A stretch of DNA of 64,000 nt, from the NCBI GenBank assembly GCA_013397845.1, contig VZTG01007110.1:329242-393241 (forward strand), written 5' to 3'. The position numbers and the translations under genes were made by a program. The DNA is from Melanocharis versteri (Eukaryota > Chordata > Aves > Passeriformes > Melanocharitidae). Shown here piece by piece: positions 28,101 to 38,822 of the stretch (position 1 is the first letter of the stretch; the number at the start of each line of letters is the position of its first letter). The notes under the pieces were generated by a model. That model worked only from the letters and a program-made list of their open reading frames with translations. It did no database searches and was not told the origin of the DNA.

Positions 28101-28930
28101 ATCTTTTCACTGTAGGACTCCCCATTCAAATTGTTTTGACAGAGATAGGATTACTGCAAAATTGGTCATGAAAGAAACTAATCTTTTATTCCTACCCCAA
28201 CTGTTAGCATATTCTTATCTGCACTGGCAGTGTTTAAATCTGTAGGTAAATATGAATTTGCTGGCTATAGTATAGCTTCAAAAGATCAGCATCCTGACAG
28301 GAAAACCAATATAGCCTTGATGCTAATCTTTACTTCTATAGACAGTTGCTAAGTACAAATACACTCTATCAGCTATGCAACTCTAATCTAAAGCTGTTTA
28401 TTGTCACACCGAAATAAGAAGTGGAGTAGAAAGAGTTTGAAAGCAAACCTAAACTTCAGAGGCTATGTCAATGATTGATGACATTTTCTTGTCAGTTGTT
28501 ATTTGTATTAATAAATATCACAACTATTTTGGAAAAGAAAATCTTTAAAAATGCATAGGGGTATTTGAGATAGGAGCATTCAGGCATCGCAGGGTCATAC
28601 GTGGCAAAAGAGATGGGATAAAGAGGTGACATTTTGTCCAGCAGCAGAATGTCAACACTCAGTAGAGCAGTAGGAAGGGCGCAGTATAATTCTGCCTTTA
28701 AAGGCTGGTGACTGCACGGGCTGGCTCAGGTAGAAGTATCCCAGGATGACTTTTGTGAGACTGGGCTACAATTTAAAGCACTTTTTTTGGGAAAAGATTT
28801 CAAAACATTTGGACAAGTTTTAATGCTGCTGTAAGCTGTTGTTTTGTCCCAGTGCTAGCATCTGATCACACTTGGCAGATCTGTGTTGTCATGGCAAAAG
28901 CTGTGGTATTGCAGCACGTGCATTACAGGA
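25143..28930. other. Unique AT-rich DNA, no gene seen
   Basis: No exon or recognised transposon. Small repeats are listed separately. The frames at 26823-27143 and 27190-27459 on the minus strand show no family motif. Confidence 0.6.
27805..27863. repeat. Short irregular repeat, TTAGTTAGTATTA x3
   Basis: Three near-copies of a 13-mer lie within 60 bp, the last with one substitution. Spacing is uneven, so this is a decaying or slippage-derived cluster and not a clean tandem array. Confidence 0.7.
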
Positions 28931-28963
28931 AGGGTCCCTTTACAACACGTATTCTATGATTCT
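28931..28963 (+). mobile_element. Possible CR1 3' terminus remnant
   Basis: The stretch agggtccctttacaacacgt followed by attctatgattct resembles the last ~35 bp of a CR1. Nothing upstream is convincing, so the insertion is either extremely truncated or the match is fortuitous. Confidence 0.45.
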
Positions 28964-29194
28964 TTGGTGATCTGGGTGACCGTACTTATGTGTCCTGACT
29001 TTGAATTCAGTATCTGATCTAATATATTAAATAACTATAGCTGAATATAAATTAAATATCAATCAATCTTTCTTGAATTTATTGAAGACATGTCAGCTTG
29101 CCTTAAGTTCTATGGAAACATTTTGAAGCCATTTGAAAGAAGAAAAAATGTATTCCTGTTTCTTCTCTCGCAATAGTTTGCAGACTGGACCTTA
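28964..29194. other. Unique AT-rich spacer, no gene seen
   Basis: Short stretch between two CR1-derived segments; nothing recognised. Confidence 0.5.
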
Positions 29195-30003
29195 TTCCAT
29201 TCAGTCACGAGATCTGGATAGGCTACGGAGATGGGCAATAAACAGCTGCATGAAATTTAACTAGAGCAAGTGTTGGATTGTCCACCTGGGATGGGACAAT
29301 CCTGGTTACACATACAAATTGGGGTAGGAGAGTCTGAAAAGCAGCCCCATGGAAAGAAAGCTGAAGATATGGGTGGATGGCAAATTGAATATGAGTTCAC
29401 ACAAGAAATTAAAGGGCCAACCCTGTCCTGGGTTTCATCCAGCGCAGCATCCATCACTGGCTGGTCGAGGGAGATGATTGTCCTCCTCTACTCTGCACTA
29501 ATTTGACCTCGACTTGACTGCTGTGTGTGGGTTTGTGTGCCTCAGTGTAAGAAGGATATAACGTTATTGGAGAGCATGTAAAGGAGGAGAATCAACATGG
29601 TGAAAGGCCTGGAGGGCAAGACTTGTAAGGAGCATCTGAGGCCCCTTGTTTCGTTCAGCTTGGAGAAGAGAAGAGGCTGCACCTTTCTCCCAGGGCTGGG
29701 GAGTGGAGCTGTTCTCCTCCCTCTGGTGACCAGGGACAGGAGATGATGAAATGGAATCAAGATGCATCAGGGGAAGTTCAGGTGGGACATGGGGAAAAGC
29801 TTCAGCACAGAGAGGTGGTCGTTCCCTGGAAGAGGCTACCCAAGGAAGTGGTCACATATCAAGCCAGTCAGAGCTCAAGGAGGGTCTGGACGATGTTCTT
29901 ATTGTATGGTTTAGCTTTAAGTAGTTTTGCAAGGAGCAGGGAGTTGTACTCAACGATCCTTAAGAGTCCTTTCCAACTGGAGGTATTCTGTGGTTCTATG
30001 ATT
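29195..30003 (+). mobile_element. CR1 LINE, ~800 bp, ORF2 C-terminal part to 3' tail
   Basis: Starts at a conserved ORF2 point (gatctggataggctac...gggcaataa, encoding DLDRLRRWA) and runs through the region past the catalytic core (gagggagatgattgtcctcctctactctgcact, the 'SREMIVLLYSAL' segment) to the C-terminal VVPWKRLPKEV block and the 3' terminus (agagtcctttccaactggag, then gtattctgtggttctatgat). The ORF is broken by several stops and small indels. The 5' half of the element, including the endonuclease and reverse-transcriptase active site, is missing. Confidence 0.92.
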
Positions 30004-33000
30004 TTAAATCAGATATTACAATCACCGCATTCTTGCGGGGGGCTTTCACTGCCACTCTGCTGAGGTTCATTCTCGCTTATGCACTCAGCATGGTTGTATT
30101 CAGCATTGGCTGCAAAGGAAGACAAAAGTTTCTTTCAACTTTAGGGGTAAAAGGCCTCTGGGGTACTGGGGCAGATTCAGCTTCAAAACTGGGCTCTTTC
30201 AGCACTTGGATCCCTAAATATTCGCGAGATGAATGCATGCATGCATACTAAGTTCTCCATAGAAAATGATCTTGGTCTCAGAGATCATGTTTCACATTTT
30301 CTTCCTTACTATTTATGTTCTGCTCTGAAAGTAAATGAATACTAAATTGAATCAGTAATTCAGGCTTGCTACATTTCATTGATCTATGACAGATCAGAGC
30401 TTGATGCTGAGCTAATATGGCCCCAGGCATCAACCTTTACCACTAATATGGTTTTAAAATTCTCTACTCAAGTCTATTTATTATGAATGTAATCTGTTTT
30501 AGAAAAGCACCTAAATCTCTACTAATGATTCATTCAGCTGCATGCACTGTCCTCATTTAAAATGGCCAGGTCAATCCCACTCTTCCTGATTATTTTAATA
30601 GTGCACATTGTTCTATATTACCTGGTTTGCTTCCACTCTCACTCTGTTTCAGATATTTTTTGCCTGACTCCCACTGATGACAGACTAGGATGATTTATTT
30701 CCTTATGCAACACTCTTTGTATTCTGCAGCTATTTTTTGCCACAGTAACACTTTATTACCTTCCTCTTCCAGCAGCTCACTCTCAGCCACAAGTAAAATT
30801 TAGGGAAGTTTTCTGAAATTTCTTATGATCCGCCAGCCAAAATTTTATCTAGGATACTATACCCCAGATTCTTAACTCAAAAAAAATTAGTTCTGGACCT
30901 CAGCGCTTCTCCAGCGTTTGTCATCCATCAACACTAACAGAGAAGTGAGTGGATTCAGCCTCCTGATGTCAGCAGATAGAGTTCAAAAACATTAACATTT
31001 GTCATCTGGCTTGTCACCTTTGATAAGACCTTTCTTTACTCCCTCTGCTTTGCTTATTTTATCCATGGCATCCCCTTCAATTTCTCCTTACCCTCCTCAA
31101 ATGTGCTTATTCCTCCCAAGTGCAAAGCAGGGAAATGAATGTTTCTGACTATTTACTAAACTGAAAAATAAAACTCCATGCTCAACTGGAATAATAATAT
31201 TTTGGTCCTTTATTTAAAAGGGCTAAAAACAAAAGCCAAAAATATCCCCAATATATTTTCAGTCTTAACACTGCTTGTCAATCTATTACACATGATAGTT
31301 CTTGGGATTCTCTCTCTTTTTTTTTTTTTTCCCTTAAAGAGTAGGTAATTTGTCAAACACAATACCAAAACTATGAAACCTAAAAGAACATTTCCTTTTG
31401 AAATTCTTGATAATATATTTTGATATTTTATAATGGAATCCTTCATTGAAAAATATTGGCCACAATTGGACTTAAACTTCTTCTCAGTATAACTTGAATT
31501 CACAAAAATATGAATTTTTCAGTGAATTTACTGTCCATAGAAAATCTGTGGCCATGCCTACATACAAACAATGAGTAACCAGGTACTATTACACCTATTA
31601 ATGTTTATGCTTTGGCTTAAAATTTACACTGTCTTGTTAAAATAATTTCAAAGTATGTTCTGATTTCAATAAATGCCCCTAGTGCTTCTGATGAACAGTG
31701 CATTGTCTGCAATCAACTTTGAAATTTGAAGGCTTTGGATTTAATAGTGACATTCAAATAAATTCAATGTTAGATATATCTATATGTCTCATGGAAATAC
31801 CTTCCATCTCTTGAAATTTCTCATCTAAAGGCTATAAAACAACAAAGTAGATAATCTTGCAAGATCTCTGCCCTATTGAATAGGAGAAATATTTCCAGGC
31901 TGGTTGCTCTCTTGAGGGTTTGTTTCATGGCAGATTTCAAGCTCAGCTCAAATTTGCCCTTGAACATAAATGCTGTTCACCATATGGCTGTAGATCTAGG
32001 TTTTATTTATCTGAGTTCTGGTAGGGCAGCTCATTGTTTCAGAGGAGTTAAAAAAGCACCTGAAAAGTCATGTGCATCTCGGTTGTGCATTTCTTCTGGT
32101 TGTCAAGGAAACCACCCCAGGATTCCTGGCAACAGACTTCATCTCAATCGGTAATGGAAACACCACAGGTATTAGCCAGTCAGTCACCTCCCACCAGGTG
32201 CTATTTTGGGAACAAGTCAATAGATCAGATTCTCCTCTCCCAGCAGCTCTGAAGCTGTGTGAGAGTTTGCAGTGTGCCTTTGTCTCCACAGGGCTCGGCT
32301 CTCTGGCAGTTTCTCTGGGCAGAAAGCCATTCTAGAGGTGAGGCTGTTAAACACTGCTCTCAAGGTACAAAAAAGCCTTTAAAGCACTGTGGTAAACCTG
32401 TCTCTAACTTTCCTAAAGTCTGGAGTGAGGGCTAAAAATTATCAGGGGGAAGAGGGTGGTAGCCTTTGTTTCAGATGGACGCGCTTTCTCTTCACGTACC
32501 AAAACTGTACAAAAGTGTTTACAGTTACAGCCTTAAAAACACAAAAAACCATGCATTTTGTAATGGATACCTATGTAGTCATTAAATATCCTGAAGCTGT
32601 TGGCTGAAATCTCCAGCCCTGGGAATGGCAGAACACCATGGTTATGGTTGTGGGGTCACCTGTGAGTGCTAAAAGCAGTCACCCAGACTGATAATCAAAG
32701 CGCCTCTGCTACCAGCCTGCTCCCAAACTGAGCATCCAGAAGGGTAAACTGCTTTATTTTCAGGAAGGGGAAAGTAAATCTTTGGGTGTGATTTGGGGTG
32801 TTCATAGGAAATGACAGAGCAAGCTGGAAGAAGGTTACTTGAATGCTAAGGGGAGAAAATAGGACAGGATAATGGGGAAGACAGATGGTAGTAGGAAAAG
32901 TAATGCTGTGATGCATGTCTGGAATGGATATGTAAAACAGGGATTGGAAACCTGTGGGATGGGAATGAAAGAACTATAAGAAATGTCACACTGGGGAGAA

Positions 33001-33054
33001 ATGGTTGTGGACAGTTGAAAAATCAAGAACAGGGAATTGATGGTAAAAAATGGT
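30004..33054. other. Unique DNA, no gene seen
   Basis: No exon or recognised transposon. It contains a short (ATGC)n run (30233-30247) and a 14-base T run (31317-31330). Overlapping frames in three phases at 32068-32335 have no recognised motif. From about 32840 the strand becomes purine-rich and may be the decayed left edge of the minisatellite that follows. Confidence 0.55.
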
Positions 33055-33985
33055 TGGACCTCTGCCGTCACAGGACTGCACAGTATTTCAGTTTGTGAGG
33101 GGAAAAGCTGAGGTAACTCAAGGAGGAACAACAAGAACTTCATAGGGGAGGAATGGTGGAATTCCCTGGCGTCACCTGTAGGGCATGGAATGAACATTTT
33201 GGGGTAAACTTGAGCAGTGTGGGAACAAAAGGTGCGCTAATCTGTGGAGGATACGGAGTGGACATTTTGGCAGGAAAATCTGAGGTGATCTCTAGGATCT
33301 TGTTTTTGTGGAAAGGTCTGAGGTAATTTGTGGAGAACAGGCAGAGAAAATTTTGTGACAAAGCTGAGATAATTTTTAAGGGCCAGAAGGAATATTTTTG
33401 GGGTAAAATCTCAGGTAATCTGCAGGGAAATGAATGTAGGTAAAATCTAAAGTAATCTCTATGGAACAGAACATTTCTGAAGGAAAATCTGAAGTAATCA
33501 GAAGGAACATTTTAGGAGCAAAATCTCAGGTAATATGTAGGGGATATTTTGGAGGGCATATCTGAAGGAGTCTGTGGGGGACAGAATGGATATTTTGCAT
33601 GCAGAATCTGAGGTAACTTGTAGGGGACAATTTGGAGGGAAAACCTAAGGTAATCTATAGGGGACAGAACAAAGATTCTTGGGGTAAAATCTTAGGTGAC
33701 CTTATATGACATAACTAGAGGATGTTTTGGAGGGAAAATCTGAGGTAGTCTATTGGGGAGTCAGAAGTCACATTTTTGACAGAAAATCTGAGGTAATTTA
33801 GATGATACAAAATTAGGATTCTTTTGATGGGTGAACTTGGGTTATTTACAGAGGAAAAAGGAGCATTTTTGAGGGGAAGTATTTTGTATCACAAAAGACA
33901 GAGGCAGCACCTTTGACAGAAAATCTGGGATAATTTAGAAGTGACATAGGTGACATTTTTAGCTGAAAACCTGGGTAAATTTAGA
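33055..33985. repeat. Degenerate ~46-bp minisatellite, about 20 units
   Basis: The core aaaatctgaggtaat, with variants (ctcaggtaat, ctaaagtaat, ctgggataat), recurs at about 33062, 33108, 33166, 33209, 33232, 33280, 33318, 33364, 33410, 33447, 33489, 33525, 33562, 33608, 33645, 33691, 33740, 33788, 33834, 33925 and 33971. Spacing is mostly 46-49 or 36-38 bp, so units come in two lengths differing by ~9 bp. Between cores the units share gaacattttggggg-like and gtaggggacaga-like parts. The units are strongly diverged from one another, so the array is old and not recently homogenised. No family name recognised. Confidence 0.85.
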
Positions 33986-33992
33986 GGAGTAC

Positions 33993-34720
33993 TGTTGCGG
34001 GCAGAGTGGGAGCTGGAGACAAAATCTGTTAGAAAAGCCCTCCTGTTGAATCATGAGGTGCAAAAAGGACCCCCTTGCTTTCTAAACTCCTCAGAGAGGA
34101 ACCTAGGTGTGGCTGAATCCAATCTTAGCCCCAGACTTTTTCAAAAGTTTATGCCTAACAGATTTTACAGGTGTAATTAAATCGTTATACAATTTTGTCC
34201 TTCAGGATAAAGGATTGCAAACCAAATATGTTCATATCATTTAAATGATTTATTATGATAGTGATTAGATAAAAATATGTTAAACAGACTTGCTTACTAC
34301 ACAGTATAGGAGCTATAAAAACTAGGGTAGTATAATACACTGTTTTGAAGCAATATTAAAGCAATTATATTAAAACAAGCAAAGAACAACTATTAAATAA
34401 AAGTTAATGTCACTTAGCCATAACAACAACGATGGCAAGTACCTTTTGTGTATCTTTGAGAAGTAACGGAGGAGTGTCCCCACTTAGGGAGAGATCTTCA
34501 CAAACACATTCTAAGAAAGAATATCTTAGAAGACATACTGTTAAAATTTGTGACTGGGTGGATTGAAGCTCTCCCTGTTGGGCTGTTGGGTCGTAGTTCC
34601 CTTCAGGAGCAGGAGCTGGAGCTTCTCGGGCCTAAATACGTTGTCATCCATTAGCAGAAGCCATGGAATGGCGAGGCAAGAGCGAACAAGAAGAGGAGTG
34701 GCTTGGAGCTGAAGAGGGGG
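33993..34720 (-). mobile_element. Probable ERVL-type LTR segment, minus orientation
   Basis: The segment begins tgttgcgggcagagtgggag immediately after the minisatellite. In minus-strand sense it contains phrases I associate with passerine ERVL LTRs (gattggattcagccacacc, then aggttcctctctgaggag). A long A/T-rich middle and a G+C-richer right end fit LTR structure. No coding remnant (gag, pol or env) is recognisable. Boundaries are approximate, and the family assignment rests on memory of consensus sequence, so an unclassified unique segment remains possible. Confidence 0.5.
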
Positions 34721-34722
34721 AA
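34711..34722 (+). other. Polypurine tract next to LTR
   Basis: The 12-base run gaagagggggaa directly precedes the TGACA start of the LTR. Retroviral elements use a polypurine tract in this position to prime plus-strand DNA. This suggests, without proving, that some internal sequence of the plus-strand element remains to the left. Confidence 0.45.
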
Positions 34723-34882
34723 TGACAGGCCCTCTGGGCAAAGGGCATCCCTGGCATGCCCCGGGCACCTTCTCAGTGNCTGTATGGTTATTGGTTAAGG
34801 TTCTTTGTCAGTTATGTACCCTCCGCCCCTGTGCCAGCAAGGCATTGGTGGATTTCTATGTAACCCCTCCCTTCTGCAGCCC

Positions 34883-34890
34883 CTTAAAAG
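34883..34890 (+). promoter_or_regulatory. LTR TATA-like box
   Basis: CTTAAAAG in a GC-rich context, with CCAAT boxes ~40 and ~90 bp upstream. It would place a start site near 34912, at the 5' arm of the stem. Inferred from layout only. Confidence 0.5.
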
Positions 34891-34958
34891 CTCGTGTAAC
34901 CCCTGTTCAGGGCTCTTCGTGCCCCGTTTCCCCGCGTCTGTCTTCCCTGCGCTTCCTG

Positions 34959-34964
34959 AATAAA
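34959..34964 (+). promoter_or_regulatory. LTR poly(A) signal
   Basis: AATAAA lies ~70 bp after the TATA-like box of the plus-strand LTR and inside the loop of the 34910-34995 inverted repeat. Confidence 0.65.
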
Positions 34965-35207
34965 CCCTCCCTTGCTGCAGCCTCACGAAGAGTCCCTCTT
35001 TCTTCCTCGTCCTCCAGCGCTTTTTCTATCGATTCCTCACCGCACCCTGAGTGCGATTGCGGTGCGGGTTCCGCTTCAAGAGCCCGCTCACCCAGCTGCT
35101 GCCCAGCGGGGATTTGTTGCGGAGCCCCTCCAGCGAGGTGCCCAGCAGGGCAGGGGTCACTGCAACAACCTGCCGTCATGCCGGCCCTGTACCCGGAGCA
35201 CATGTCA

Positions 35208-36094
35208 CGACCTTGTGGAGCCCTTTGTCCCCAGGAGCAGCCCCAGTTTCCTCTGTGCAGGGAATGGATTGGCGGGATGGGAATTAAATAAAAAGAGAAA
35301 AAGAATATTGTCTGCAATGGGAATATTACCATTTAGAGAGAACCAGTCTTAGAGTTTGGAGAATTGTCTCTTATCTTCTTCCAGTGCCGACCTCCTGGAA
35401 AAGCCTGTTACAGAGCTAAATGCTCCCAAGCCCTGATGATCTCAGGTAGGCTACTGGAAGTCCCAGAGTTTCTTTGTGGCTCAAAAGGAATCAATTCATT
35501 AAAAGCCCATCTTTCCTCTCCCAGTAGTCTAGGAGAAGTTCTCTGTAGACACATCCAGAGTAGCATGCATTTATACTGATGACATATTCTTTGTCCTCCC
35601 TTTGTGCATGCTGCTCTCCACGCTGGAAAAAAAAAAAAATGGTAGTGCTGTAGTGCTCAGATCAACAGTTATGGTAGAGAGAAACAGAGTAATGAGGGAA
35701 CTGTGAGTAATCATGGCACTACTTGAAAATCTCTGCAAGCAGCTTTACAACCTGTTGAGTTCAAAGTTTGTGGAAATCAGTTCCTGGCAGGAAAAGTTAG
35801 GCAAATAATCACATTCACCTGAAAGTCATCATTAAAGTAACAGCCATAAACTGAATAAGTATAAATAATACCAAATTAAACCTAATTTCATCTGTTATAG
35901 AGTAAGAGGATGTATGGAGAATGTCCTACGTTACATAGCCCAGCTTCAAGAGCTAACTGTTTGATAGTCGTCCAGAGTAATTCATAAAAATAGGGGAAGG
36001 AAAAATGTAAGAAAGTAATTTAGTGCATAGCATAGGAAAACATGCTTGGAAAATGGTGTGTAATGATGCAGTGTTGAAACTGAAGGATGAATTT
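35208..36094. other. Unique DNA, no gene seen
   Basis: Right flank of the LTR, then AT-rich DNA with a 13-base A run at 35627-35639. No retroviral internal sequence is recognisable. Confidence 0.55.
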
Positions 36095-36250
36095 AATGTT
36101 GTTCCTGAAGGAACAGTATTGAGTCTGTTGCTATTCAGTATTGTCATTAATGACCTGTTATGATCTTTGCAGTTTTGCAGGTGGCATTGATTGGAGAGTG
36201 CCTGAAGAACTGGAGGGCAGGAATGCAGGTGATCCTATGGAACTGGGAGT
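36095..36250 (+). mobile_element. CR1-like LINE, reverse-transcriptase fragment
   Basis: The frame starting at 36098 reads VVPEGTVLSLLLFSIVINDL, an obvious relative of the CR1 reverse-transcriptase stretch 'GVPQGSVLGPxLFNIFINDL', which lies just before the catalytic F/YADD motif. After 36157 the coding match fades through indels (gcagttttgcaggtggcatt, then aactggagggcagg). No 3' tail is near, so this is an internal island left after decay or deletion. Confidence 0.72.
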
Positions 36251-38822
36251 GAGAATTGACAAAAATGCTGATACGTCATGACTGGGATACAGATACTGTT
36301 CTTAGCAAAACCAGTCAGGTCTCCTAACACAGGATAGCGAAGAAATAGTTGGGTTGCAGGTTTATAGAAAAAGATATTTCTATTGCTCACAAATGACCAT
36401 TGAAACACAATGACAGGTTGTTGGAGAAACCCCACAAATTCCAAAAAATCAGTATAAGCAGGAGTAAGCCTCATAACACAATCCGTCTCTCCATTCAGAA
36501 CTGGGGGAGACCTTAGCTGGAAATCTGGGTCCAGTTTTCTTGGGCAGCCAGCACTGAACCAACAACCAAACTGGCAGAAGCGAAATGTTGCTCCAGCTCA
36601 AATTTATGATACCCCAGATATATTGGAAAAGGAGAAAATAATGAAATAGAAGAGGAGAAAAATGACCCGTGCAAAGAGTAATGCAGCAAAGGAAGAAGAA
36701 CTGCAAATTATTACTGTTGAGATTTGATAGAATAGTCACACAACAACCTACTGAACCTTTCAGTTGAAAAGTTAAAATTAGATGGGATTTTCTATTTGAG
36801 GAGGATAAAATAGTCATTACAAGAAAGATGCCATTTATATTAGAACCATTATTTCTTTTTTTTTATTATTTTTTAGTCCTTAGAAACTCAATGCTACATG
36901 ATCTTGAATGTTGATAATTCTGTTTTCGAACAGACCCAGGAGGAGATATGTTTCAAAGACACGCAGATAATTTTGTTTGCAATATGGTGTCTAAACTGCA
37001 GAAAAAAAGTTTGGGAGATACGCAGACAATGTATCATGTGTACGTTTGGACTTATATCTGAAGAAAAATTGTATGAAAGCCTTTTAATTTTCTATCACAA
37101 AATGGGCAGGGCTCACACAGAGGAAAAATCTTTTGTATTGAATATATGTGCGTTGACTCCGTGAGTGGCCCTTGGTAGTTCCCTGTAAAGCAGTGAGCAT
37201 GACATGGTTGTATATGCTATGCCAGCTTTGATGTTTAACCTTGCTGCTTCAAAAAGCTGGTTGAAAAAAAAAAAACAAGCAAACCTCAAAAATATTGCTT
37301 GAAGTAATAATTGATAGCGACAAGGAAAAATATACAGTTAACATAGTGAAAGAAAACCAGAAAAATTTTAAAAGCTTAGTAAGAGGATGAAAGCAGTTTT
37401 CTACACTCTTATAATAGGAGTCCTTCTACTCAAAAAGAGGAACAACAGTTAGGTAACTACTGTTAACTGCATTAGAGAAAAGCACCAGAAGATCATGAAT
37501 AGAGAAACCAGTGAGTGCTGTGTTAATGAAGTTGGAAAGAAACTTTGCTCTTATTCACTCCCTTATTTCCCTGTAATTTTAAGAATTTCATATGTATAAT
37601 CTTCTTTTATTAACCAAAGAAATAGATTTATGCCTGTTTAAATTTATCTCTCCATCAACTGCTAATTGACTTTTGAAAACTTGAGTAACCTCACAGTTTG
37701 CTTGTGTTCCCCTGCAGATCTGTGTTCAGACCCTCATTCTGTAGTTCCCTCATTATTGTTCCCTCTATCCGTATCTTCCTACATGTGACCCTCCTAAGGA
37801 GAAAGTTATGGGAATTTTTTCCAACAGTGGGTTTCACACTAAGAGATGGAGATTTGTTCTATTAAAGGCTAAAGGGAATTTCATGGTTATTAACATGCTG
37901 GTTTTTTCAATGCAGCTTCTCTATGTGCTTATTCTAGGCAGGGCTGCAGGCATCAGCTTTTATTAAGCTTATTCAAAACTTTCCATTGTAGCACCCAGTT
38001 TGCTTATAGATTTGAGAAAGCTTTGGTTATTTCAACCCACATTTGTCATGTGCAGTTTGAAACTGTGATTTTTATGTTTCTAGACTTGAAACACTCCATC
38101 AAATATTGCAGAGATACACGAAATATGGGCAAAAGAATAGCAGACAGAGAAAACAGTTTCACACCTTATGACCTTCATCTGTGTAGACCAAGAAGGAAAA
38201 AAAAAACCTGGCCTGATTTTTTGTAGAGCAAAGGGATCTTTTTTAACCCCTGAAAGAGCAGGGAAATGACTCACCACTCTTACTCGAGGCAGGAAGCAAT
38301 GGCACGGAGGGTCCTAAGTGTTTTGAGGCTTGATGTCCTTTGAGAAGCTGGAGGAGAACAGTCTTGGGTTATTCTCACCCAAGAGTTGCCAGGGTTCCCA
38401 GGACACCTCCAAGAGTCCCTCTCACCATAACACTGGAGACATGTGTGTTTCTCTAACAGAGAGCTTCAGGACCACAGGCAAAGGATTTAAATTCAGTTTT
38501 CCATAACTCATTTTTAAGACAATCAATAGATAGGAGGAAGAAATATCAAGGAGCGAAAATGCTGTAGAGGGGGAAGAATACATATGTTGTATGTCACATC
38601 TTGTAAATCCTAATGCAGTGTTATTCAGAAGTTTATAGATATTTATGTCTTTAGCTACAGCTGAACACTGATTCATAGAAAAGCTGAAAACCCTTGGCAA
38701 CTTAAAACTCAATGAATTGAAAAAGAGGAATAGGCTAGATGCTGTCAGAATGATCCCAACGATAAAACAGAGCACTGCAGGAGTATATTAAGTCAGGTTA
38801 ATGCATGGTAACAATGACAAAT
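36251..38822. other. Unique DNA, no gene seen
   Basis: No exon or recognised repeat apart from a 12-base A run (37264-37275). A perfect 8-bp hairpin, TCTTGGGT/ACCCAAGA with a 7-base loop, occurs at 38362-38384. Frames of up to 122 codons on the minus strand have no family motif. Confidence 0.6.

Larger units (their letters stand above)
34723..35207 (+). mobile_element. GC-rich retroviral-type LTR
   Basis: The candidate ends TGACA (34723) and TGTCA (35207) form a perfect 5-bp inverted terminal repeat. In order it holds two inverted CCAAT boxes (ATTGG at 34790-34794 and 34843-34847), a TATA-like cttaaaag (34883-34890), a poly(A) signal aataaa (34959-34964), and a 12-bp inverted repeat flanking that signal (34910-34921 with 34984-34995, 11 of 12 matching). 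This gives U3 of ~190 bp, R of ~70 bp and a long U5. It fits an alpha/betaretrovirus-like (ERVK-type) avian LTR better than the ERVL type. No primer-binding site is clear on the right and the flanks show no matching target duplication, so solo LTR versus remnant is open. A 189-codon frame across it is not a gene. An ambiguous base (n) sits at 34779. Confidence 0.72.

Noticed and set aside
32835..33197. 120-codon minus-strand frame, Phe/Pro/Ser rich
   Set aside because: It lies in a purine-rich (complement pyrimidine-rich) zone at the edge of the minisatellite. No motif; open by composition.
33055..33985. CRISPR-like array of spaced repeats
   Set aside because: The repeats are too diverged, the whole unit including the spacers is repeated, and the setting is a vertebrate nuclear genome. 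It is a minisatellite.
34722..35291. 189-codon plus-strand frame, the longest in the window
   Set aside because: It coincides with the GC-rich LTR, crosses an undefined base, and overlaps open frames in other phases and on the other strand. The composition of LTR DNA explains it.
38362..38384. Perfect 8-bp hairpin, TCTTGGGT/ACCCAAGA
   Set aside because: Too short and isolated to call a terminator or small RNA; such palindromes are expected by chance in 64 kb.
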